64,000 nucleotides of DNA, taken from Pseudeuparius sepicola (Eukaryota > Arthropoda > Insecta > Coleoptera > Anthribidae). Below are positions 57,938-64,000 of this stretch, piece after piece. The notes below the pieces were generated by a model. That model saw nothing but the letters and a program-made list of their open reading frames with translations. It did not search any database and was not told the DNA's origin. The DNA is taken from NCBI GenBank assembly GCA_963920635.1, contig OY987307.1, positions 17,313,735 through 17,377,734 on the forward strand, written 5' to 3'. The stretch's first letter is position 1; each line of letters opens with the position of its first letter. The translations under genes were made by a program, and so were the position numbers.

Positions 57938-58792
57938 ATGGCAGATGACTGGCTAACATGCTTTAAATTATTGCGAGAAGAAGTCTTAAAAAACAGAACA
58001 GAAATAAAGTCGGCTATTGAAGCATCGGAAGCTAGATTGTCATTAAAAGTTGAAGACCTTAATCAACGAATCAATCAATTGGAAAAACAAAACACTCTGC
58101 TTACAAATAAAATAGAATATCTCGAACGATCAAAAAAGAAAAATAATATAGTGATATTTGGATTGAAGAGCGTTGGAGTTAGAGGGGAATCTGCGGAAAA
58201 CATCTGTGAGAAACTAAAGGGCCTTCTAGGAGTTGAAATCTCAGCCTACGAGTTGAATAATGTATATCCATTAAAAAACTCTGAGAACGTCATAAAAGTT
58301 GAGCTAATCTCCCATATGAAAAAAGTTGAGATCCTGAAAAACTGTAAGAAATTGAAAAATTCTGGTGTTTCTATCTCCCACGACCTAACGCTTCTTCAAA
58401 GATCCGAAAATAAAATTTTACGTAGACATCTAAACAGAGCCCGTCAGAATCCACGTAATAAGTCATATATAAGAGGCAATAAGTTGTATATAAATAATAA
58501 AGAGTACACTGTTGAAGAACTCGAGTTACAAGAAGAGGTACCAGAAGAGCGACAGGTAAATAGCGCCCCTTCAACGCCTACAATAAGAAAAGATGCAGAA
58601 GATATGGAGGAAGTATTTGAACCTGCCCAGAAAGAAGAACTGAAGGAAGGTAGAAAAGTGGAAGTAGAAAAGAAGTTACCTACAAACATTACACCCAAAA
58701 CAACGTATTTTAATAAGCAAAAAATAAATGCAACTAAAAATAACGGAGTACCTAGAAAGTTAAGATCTGGATCACAGACAGGACAGAAGTAA
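57938..58792 (+). CDS. LINE ORF1 protein (coiled coil plus RRM-like)
   Basis: The frame is 284 codons from ATG at 57938. Residues 10-68 are heptad-rich (LREEVLKNRTEIKSAIEASE; LNQRINQLEKQNTLLTNKIE), a coiled coil for multimerisation. Residues 69-150 (NNIVIFGLKSVG to VSISHDLT) fit the RRM-like RNA-binding fold of L1-type ORF1 proteins, followed by a basic C-terminal domain (RRHLNRARQNPRNKSYIRGN). The tail is charged and probably disordered. ORF1 proteins coat the element RNA and act as nucleic acid chaperones. It ends 61 bp before the next frame and is in a different frame. No stop or shift is seen, so it may still be translatable. Confidence 0.88.
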   Translation: MADDWLTCFKLLREEVLKNRTEIKSAIEASEARLSLKVEDLNQRINQLEKQNTLLTNKIEYLERSKKKNNIVIFGLKSVGVRGESAENICEKLKGLLGVEISAYELNNVYPLKNSENVIKVELISHMKKVEILKNCKKLKNSGVSISHDLTLLQRSENKILRRHLNRARQNPRNKSYIRGNKLYINNKEYTVEELELQEEVPEERQVNSAPSTPTIRKDAEDMEEVFEPAQKEELKEGRKVEVEKKLPTNITPKTTYFNKQKINATKNNGVPRKLRSGSQTGQK

Positions 58793-58853
58793 ATAAAAAT
58801 AATAAATTAAATAAACAACTCTCAAAGTGAACTACTTATAAGTGTCATAATGT

Positions 58854-60083
58854 ATGTTTGAAATAGTGTCTCGGTGTTTCGTTCCATTTTTGACAGACAA
58901 TATGGATTCGTTTATCAGGGAATATAATATAGATTCCATTCAAACTAAAGTGTTAAACAATGTGACAGACCTCAATACATATATCAATTTAGAAGAAAGA
59001 GACTTCAGGGTTTTCCATGTGAACATCCGAAGTCTTTCAAAGCACTTTGATGATTTAGTCTTAGCCTTAAGTCAATTAAAATTTAACTTTGATGTAATAG
59101 TGTTAACGGAAACTTTTCAAATACTCGATTCGTCAGTGTATAATATCCAAGGTTATGATTTCATTTACAATGAAGGAAATTTTAACTTTCACGATGGTGT
59201 CGTTATATATATTAGGACTAGCTTACGGTACTCTTATAAGTTTGTTCACATCGGGGAGATCAAAGCAATAGAACTAAGTATTGCCAATGTAAATGAGAAT
59301 ACTGTGATAACTGCCATATACAGATCTCCTAGCACCAACCCTAAAGTATTCAACGAAAATATTTTAGAATATATAAGCTCTGTTAAAGCCAAACGTCACA
59401 TTATTACCGGAGATATCAATATGAATCTGTTGGACAAGACCGATAACGACGTGGAAGAATATAAGACCATCCTCGAATCATTCAGCTTCGTTTCTTATCT
59501 TAACCATGAAACCAGACGACTGAGTAATACTTGTCTAGACCACTTCTTTGTGAAGAGCAGTCAGAGAACTATAATACAATCATTTATTGCTACCTGGGAC
59601 TTAACAGACCACGATCCTATAATATTAACAATGCCGCTGGATAAAGAAATAATAAAAAGTGCATCAAAAAATACTCCAAAAAAGTACATTAATTATAAGA
59701 AGCTAAAAGATGATCTTAGCAAAGAAAATTGGGAAGAAATTACAACATCAAATGACATCGATGTTATGGTAGAATCTTTTATAAATACATTTAAAAGTCG
59801 CATACGTAATTGCACTTATACAATAGGGCAAACGTTTAAATTAAATAATAAGAAACCATGGAAAACAAAAGGGTTATTGAAGTCCGTATCCCACAAATCT
59901 TTCCTTTATGAAATGCTCCAAAGAGATTTAAATAACAGAGAATTGGAACTTATATATAAACAATACAAAAATAAATTAAATCGTTTAATCGAAAAGGCAA
60001 AAAAACAGTATTTAAACAAAATCAATACCATTTGCAGCGGAAGAAAATCTGAAACAAAAATGGATATTGAAAATAATTTATAG
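58854..60083 (+). CDS. LINE ORF2, endonuclease part only (truncated)
   Basis: The frame is 409 codons. The apurinic-type endonuclease that nicks target DNA is recognisable: HVNIRSL (Asn57), VLTETF (Glu86), AIYRSPS (about 155-161), ITGDINMNLL (Asp187, Asn189), CLDHFF (Asp229) and DLTDHDPI (Asp252/His253), the last fitting the SDHxP motif. Residues 265-400 form the usual linker rich in Lys (KKPWKTKG, EKAKKQYLNKINTI). The frame then meets a stop where the reverse transcriptase should begin. An internal deletion has fused the linker to the C-terminal tail in another frame. It could make a free endonuclease but cannot retrotranspose itself. The first Met may lie downstream (MDSFIREYN). Confidence 0.88.
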   Translation: MFEIVSRCFVPFLTDNMDSFIREYNIDSIQTKVLNNVTDLNTYINLEERDFRVFHVNIRSLSKHFDDLVLALSQLKFNFDVIVLTETFQILDSSVYNIQGYDFIYNEGNFNFHDGVVIYIRTSLRYSYKFVHIGEIKAIELSIANVNENTVITAIYRSPSTNPKVFNENILEYISSVKAKRHIITGDINMNLLDKTDNDVEEYKTILESFSFVSYLNHETRRLSNTCLDHFFVKSSQRTIIQSFIATWDLTDHDPIILTMPLDKEIIKSASKNTPKKYINYKKLKDDLSKENWEEITTSNDIDVMVESFINTFKSRIRNCTYTIGQTFKLNNKKPWKTKGLLKSVSHKSFLYEMLQRDLNNRELELIYKQYKNKLNRLIEKAKKQYLNKINTICSGRKSETKMDIENNL

Positions 60084-60432
60084 AAAAACACTTACCTTTC
60101 CCAGCGACGAACTTTTCCGCTACAGTAATGTACTTGACCTGCGCCAACTTTATTGTCAGAGAATGTTGCTAAATATCCACAAAAACAAAATTAATGTAAA
60201 GCAGATTAACCATCCTTACTCAACCAGAAAAAAATCAACCGCAGCTAGAGTTCCTAGTTGTAAAAAATCATCCATGCAAAGAAGTTTTATATATCTGGCT
60301 CCAAAATTATATAATGTTTTGCCTACAGAACTGAAAACAATTAAAAACACCAAAACGTTTAAATGTAAACTAAATATTTGGATGCAAAGTGTGGGCAGAT
60401 CGTTTTTTGGCGATATTGTAAAAAATAGTTAA
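60067..60432 (+). pseudogene. LINE ORF2 C-terminal tail
   Basis: The frame from about 60085 contains DLRQLYCQRMLL, HPYSTRKKSTAARVP and RSFIYLAPKLYNVLPTELKT. These are the patterns of the region downstream of RT in CR1/jockey-like elements (YxTRxK...RSFxYxxPxxWNxLPxxIK). It is in a different frame from the endonuclease, so it is not translated with it. The open start at 60067 is accidental. The fragment ends at a stop at 60430-60432 and is followed by the 3' UTR. Confidence 0.82.
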
Positions 60433-60812
60433 TTCTGTGTTGGTTTTATATAAATAAAATGGTTCCTATAGTAATGTAATTACCAAAACTTCCTTAAATT
60501 AAAATAACTCGGAATTGTCTTATATATCCTAATTAGGGACTTTTATATGAATATGACGTTAACCCGATTATGTTTTTAATAATTGTGTGTTTTTGTTTAG
60601 TTAAAACTCGGATTCGACTTGTAAATCCTTATTGGACATTTTTAACTGATAAATGTGATTTCATTTTTGTCTTTGAATGTACGTTGTTGATTGGCTGCAA
60701 CTTGCTGGTTTTTATATGTAATAAATTGTTCATTTGTCACGTACAAGCAGCTAAAACTGCTTCTGTGAGTTTTTCATGTTTATTTGTAATTTGTGTTTTC
60801 TAGCAAATAAAC

Positions 60813-60829
60813 ATTATTATTATTATTAT
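60813..60829. repeat. (ATT)n tract at the junction of two LINEs
   Basis: ATTATTATTATTATTAT forms the 3' end of the plus-strand LINE. Read on the other strand it is the (TAA)n end of the minus-strand R4/Dong-like LINE. Confidence 0.9.
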
Positions 60830-63800
60830 CTCGACTTAGCCAAAAGGCATTCGCACTCCCTCTACGGGGAACATTCACTCAGATCCCGGGTATCCCGGAT
60901 ACCAAAAGGATCTGGCTCGGACGAGACCCTTGCCATGTTATCGGGCCTTAGGCGACATTGATGTTGTTGGACGTTCCTGCACTCCCCATGAATTTCCTGA
61001 CGGTTCGGGCTGTCGCAAGTAGTACCGCTTTCTGCATGGACCTGTAAAGACTATCAGTTAGACCCAGCTCCTTGATGTTTCTCAGCAAACTTTTTGGTAT
61101 AACACCAGTTGTTGAAATGATGATTGGAATCGTCTGGACGTTCTCCATTTCCCATTGCCTTCTAATTCGTTCTTCTAAATCTCTGTACTTCGCGATCTTC
61201 TCGACTTGCTTCACACGCAGGTTGTTGTTGTTCGGGATGGCCACATCAATCAGAGTTATCTGCCTAGAAATTTTATCAACTATTATAAGGTCCGGTCTGT
61301 TATGGGCAACTCGTTGATCTGTCAGAACTGTACGATCCCAGTACATCTTGTAGTTGCTGTTCTCAAGAACAGGCTCAGGTGTGTAGTTGTAATATGGGAC
61401 CCTCTCTGCCTGCACAAGCAGCAGCTTTTCCGCCAGTTCCTGGTGCAAGATCTTGGCAACCGAATCGTGTCGTTCCTTATATTCCGTTGATGCGAACATC
61501 TGACATCCTCCTGTTATGTGCTGGATTGTTTCTGAAGTTGGGCACCCGCATCTGCATCTGTCATCCACTACCGATGCATCTCCTACAATGAATTTTAGGT
61601 AGTCGCGAGTTGGTATAACCTGATCTTGTATGGCCAGTAGGAAGCCTTCAGTCTCGGGGAACATTCGTCCCGAGGTCAGCCAATAGTTCGACGCTAACTT
61701 GTCGACATGTTCCTGGTTAACCTCATTAGGATGCCCGTGCAGCGGCTTCCCCAACCACCTCTGTAGTTTGTCGTTCTCGGTTCGGTGGTGGTTTTGACGC
61801 TCGTGTTCCGTCAGACGTAGCGGTGTTGAGACGTCTGCTCCGCATATAGCCCTATGTAGTGTGGAGCTGTTGGCCTGCCTGTAGAAATAATTACGCAGAT
61901 TTAATATTTGTTGGTCCAATTGCTTGCTGAGATCTGCCAATCCTCTTCCTCCTAGTTGACGTGGCAAAGTTGTTCTTTCTACGGCGCTACGGGGATGATG
62001 TTTATGAGCTTTTGTCAGTAGTGTCCTAACTTTTCGTTGCAGGTTGTTGATGTCCGTGTTGGTCCAATTCACTATTCCGAACGAATAGCTGAGTACAGAG
62101 CACGCATACGTGTTCAGGGCCTTAAACAAATTCCTGCTGTTAAGATCAGTTCGCACTATTTGTCTTACTCTCTTGATGAATTCATTCGTTAAATCAGTCT
62201 TCATTGTTCGATGGTCTATCCTTTGAGCTTGTTTCATCCCGAGATACTTGTATGTATCTCCCTTGCTCATTGCTTCGATCTCCTGGCCGTCCTGCATCTC
62301 GTGTGCGCTTTGTTCGAGCTTTCCCCGGATGATATTAAGGGTGCGGCATTTGTCCAGTCCAAACAGCATTCCGATGTCCCTGGAGAACTCCTCTACAATT
62401 TTAAGCATTTGCGTTAGTTGGTTTTTGGTTGCGGCGATCAGTTTTAAATCATCCATATATAATAGGTGATTCAACTTGATCGCTTCTGCGTTGTTGCTTT
62501 TGATAGCGAAGCCGTATTTTGTAGAGTTCAACCGATGTGATAGAGGGTTCATCGCCATGCAGAACCACAGTGGACTGAGTGAATCTCCTTGGAAAATCCC
62601 TCTTCGGATGTTGATTGTGTCGGTCTCGATGTTACTGTCTGCGGTTCTGAGTTGTATCTTAGTGCGCCAGGTTGTCATAACGTGTTCTAAAAAGGAAACT
62701 GTATGATGATCTATTTTATACAGCTTTAAGATACCTGTGAGCCAGTCGTGAGGTACGGAATCAAATGCTTTTTTGTAGTCCACATAAGCCATGTGGAGGT
62801 TTCGTTGCTTGGAATGAGCCTGGTTGCAGATGACAGAGTCTATGATGAGTTGCTCTTTGCATCCCATTGCGCCCTTCGAGCAGCCCTTCTGCTGCATTGC
62901 AATGATGTTGTTCCGCTCGCAGTGAGCATATATTCGCTGCGTAAGGCAAGATGTGATTATCTTGTACAGCGTAGGCAAGCAGGTTATTGGGCGGTACTTG
63001 GCAGGGTTATCCGTATTCCGCTGGTCTTTTGGTAACAGGTAGGTTGCACCCTGTGTAAGAAACAATGGCATTTTCAGAGGATCGAGCAAGACTTCATTAA
63101 TTAAGGTAGTTATCTGTTCATGCGTGCACCACAACTTCTTAATCCAATAATTTTGGAGATGATCTGGACCTGGTGCCTTCCAGTTGTGGGAATTCTTGAT
63201 GACATCGGAGACCTCAGCGGTTGTGAATTGCTCGTGTTGCATCTGGCTATAGTTCCGGCCCATCTCGCGTTCTTCGCTGATCCAGCTTGCACTGACATTG
63301 TATGGACCTGGTGTGGCAAGTTGATTTCTCCAGAAACCGTCGACCTGTTCTCTGCTAGGGTAACTCGCATTTGTGGCATCGGCGCTAGAATTAAAAGCAC
63401 GGTAGAAACCCTTTTCTGATCGTTCAAAGAGTTTGTTGTCTCGTTTCCTGTTGTTACTAGCCTTGTATCTCCTCAGACGCCCTGCGAAAACAGAAAGTTT
63501 TTGTTTTAATGTGTCAAGACATTGTTGAGCAGTGATGTTCGCGGGGTCATGCCGAGAATGCATTTGGGTGCGGCTCATTATTGCCTGCACCGCCCTCTGG
63601 ATCCTTCTAGTTCTAACTCCTCTGATATATTCCGTCACTTGTCCTATGTCTTTACGGAGACTCTCGATCTTCCGATTTAGTCGCATTTCCCATTGAGCCA
63701 TTCGTGGTTCTGGTCTTGCACGATTCAACTCTTGGGCCGTTCGGATCTTGGCACCCATTACAGTGGTGACTGCCGTTGGGGCACAGTAGATTAACATGTG

Positions 63801-64000
63801 CATACGTTCTAATGTTGGTGTCACTGAAACATAGTTTGGTAAAATTCGTGTGTTCATAAGATCGAGCACGATCGCAAGTTTCCTGGAAGAATTTAATCTT
63901 GGTAGCGGTGGCCTGCTCAGTGGGTCTGTGCCTTCGTATCGCAATACTGCCTGTCTCATATGTGCGTTTAAGCCTTCAAAATGTTCTTTGTTAACCGATT
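60830..64000 (-). mobile_element. R4/Dong-type LINE, 3' part, 5' end outside the window
   Basis: A minus-strand element comprising a long ORF and a 118-bp 3' UTR that ends directly at the (TAA)n tract. The single ORF with a C-terminal restriction-enzyme-like endonuclease defines the R2/R4 group. Ending in TAA repeats is the known habit of Dong-like members of the R4 clade. Confidence 0.88.
60948..64000 (-). CDS. R4/Dong-type reverse transcriptase-endonuclease (5' partial)
   Basis: Uninterrupted frame of more than 1000 codons; it stays open past the Met at 63959 to the window edge, so the true start is outside. Numbered from that Met: reverse transcriptase at about 255-545 with WKAPGPDHLQNYW, KYRPITCLPTLYK, YVDYKKAFDSVPH (Asp394), IFQGDSLSPLWF and LLYMDDLKL (YMDD, 501-504). 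Then a thumb/linker, a zinc-knuckle-like RCRCGCPTSETIQHITGGC (802-819), and a PD-(D/E)xK-type endonuclease: HNRPDLIIVD (Asp890), ITLIDVAIP (Asp905), Lys921-Lys924. This enzyme nicks target DNA and primes reverse transcription there. All key residues are present with no stop, so the ORF could be functional. The YMDD variant is fairly unusual for LINEs, where FADD is common. Confidence 0.93.
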   Translation of the reverse strand, partial: SVNKEHFEGLNAHMRQAVLRYEGTDPLSRPPLPRLNSSRKLAIVLDLMNTRILPNYVSVTPTLERMHMLIYCAPTAVTTVMGAKIRTAQELNRARPEPRMAQWEMRLNRKIESLRKDIGQVTEYIRGVRTRRIQRAVQAIMSRTQMHSRHDPANITAQQCLDTLKQKLSVFAGRLRRYKASNNRKRDNKLFERSEKGFYRAFNSSADATNASYPSREQVDGFWRNQLATPGPYNVSASWISEEREMGRNYSQMQHEQFTTAEVSDVIKNSHNWKAPGPDHLQNYWIKKLWCTHEQITTLINEVLLDPLKMPLFLTQGATYLLPKDQRNTDNPAKYRPITCLPTLYKIITSCLTQRIYAHCERNNIIAMQQKGCSKGAMGCKEQLIIDSVICNQAHSKQRNLHMAYVDYKKAFDSVPHDWLTGILKLYKIDHHTVSFLEHVMTTWRTKIQLRTADSNIETDTINIRRGIFQGDSLSPLWFCMAMNPLSHRLNSTKYGFAIKSNNAEAIKLNHLLYMDDLKLIAATKNQLTQMLKIVEEFSRDIGMLFGLDKCRTLNIIRGKLEQSAHEMQDGQEIEAMSKGDTYKYLGMKQAQRIDHRTMKTDLTNEFIKRVRQIVRTDLNSRNLFKALNTYACSVLSYSFGIVNWTNTDINNLQRKVRTLLTKAHKHHPRSAVERTTLPRQLGGRGLADLSKQLDQQILNLRNYFYRQANSSTLHRAICGADVSTPLRLTEHERQNHHRTENDKLQRWLGKPLHGHPNEVNQEHVDKLASNYWLTSGRMFPETEGFLLAIQDQVIPTRDYLKFIVGDASVVDDRCRCGCPTSETIQHITGGCQMFASTEYKERHDSVAKILHQELAEKLLLVQAERVPYYNYTPEPVLENSNYKMYWDRTVLTDQRVAHNRPDLIIVDKISRQITLIDVAIPNNNNLRVKQVEKIAKYRDLEERIRRQWEMENVQTIPIIISTTGVIPKSLLRNIKELGLTDSLYRSMQKAVLLATARTVRKFMGSAGTSNNINVA

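Larger units (their letters stand above)
57840..60829 (+). mobile_element. CR1/jockey-like LINE lacking its RT domain
   Basis: In order: a 5' region whose start I cannot fix, ORF1, an endonuclease ORF, a C-terminal tail, a 3' UTR of about 380 bp, and an (ATT)n end. The reverse transcriptase block (normally about 1-1.3 kb) is cleanly absent between about 60083 and 60090. The reading frames are otherwise well kept, so the deletion looks recent relative to other relics here. Confidence 0.88.

Overview
This window looks like a repeat-dominated, AT-rich stretch of an animal genome, most likely an insect. I could find no convincing host protein-coding gene in 64 kb. The assignment rests on the kinds of elements present: an R4/Dong-type LINE, a CR1/jockey-like LINE, hAT, Tc1/mariner-like, PIF/Harbinger-like and probably P-like DNA transposons, and many small foldback (MITE-like) elements whose ends read CAGGG...CCCTG inside a TA duplication. 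I do not name a species.

Layout, left to right. 0-7.5 kb: a 286-bp tandem array, hAT relics, a 767-bp hAT MITE with 8-bp target duplication, and a 154-bp direct repeat. 7.9-9.4 kb: a decayed DDE transposase (copy 1) carrying an inserted hAT MITE. 9.4-20.8 kb: foldback elements and half-elements of a few families, a 20-bp-phased array of small palindromes (17.3 kb), and a long composite palindrome (18.1-20.2 kb) with a Harbinger-type MITE inside it. 21-26.5 kb: nested hAT insertions (a P-like element in a hAT; a hAT in an older hAT gene) and a LINE reverse-transcriptase relic. 27-31.5 kb: a tRNA-Pro-like pseudogene, then a 2.04-kb satellite of 13 apparently identical 157-bp monomers, then foldback elements. 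31.5-35.3 kb: foldbacks, one containing a 28-bp perfect palindrome insertion, and a 403-bp tandem duplication. 35.6-37.4 kb: the youngest-looking DNA transposon, with about 131-bp terminal repeats and a transposase missing part of its catalytic core. 38.4-40.5 kb: copy 2 of the decayed transposase, interrupted by a foldback and a second tiny palindrome. 41-57 kb: more foldbacks, a 5S-rRNA-like fragment, a hAT with a nested foldback, and a 1.9-kb element with many CTATAAACGTT-like motifs near both ends. 57.8-64 kb: two LINEs meeting tail-to-tail on one (ATT)n tract.

There is no operon-like organisation. What links the parts is insertion history. Copies 1 and 2 of the decayed transposase act as mutual empty sites and date three insertions. 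The two LINEs at the right end are explained by the known (TAA)n preference of Dong-like elements. The signal I find most novel is the very short palindromic insertion (28 and 31 bp) with apparent 7-bp target duplications, seen twice, each with its pre-insertion sequence recoverable from this same window.
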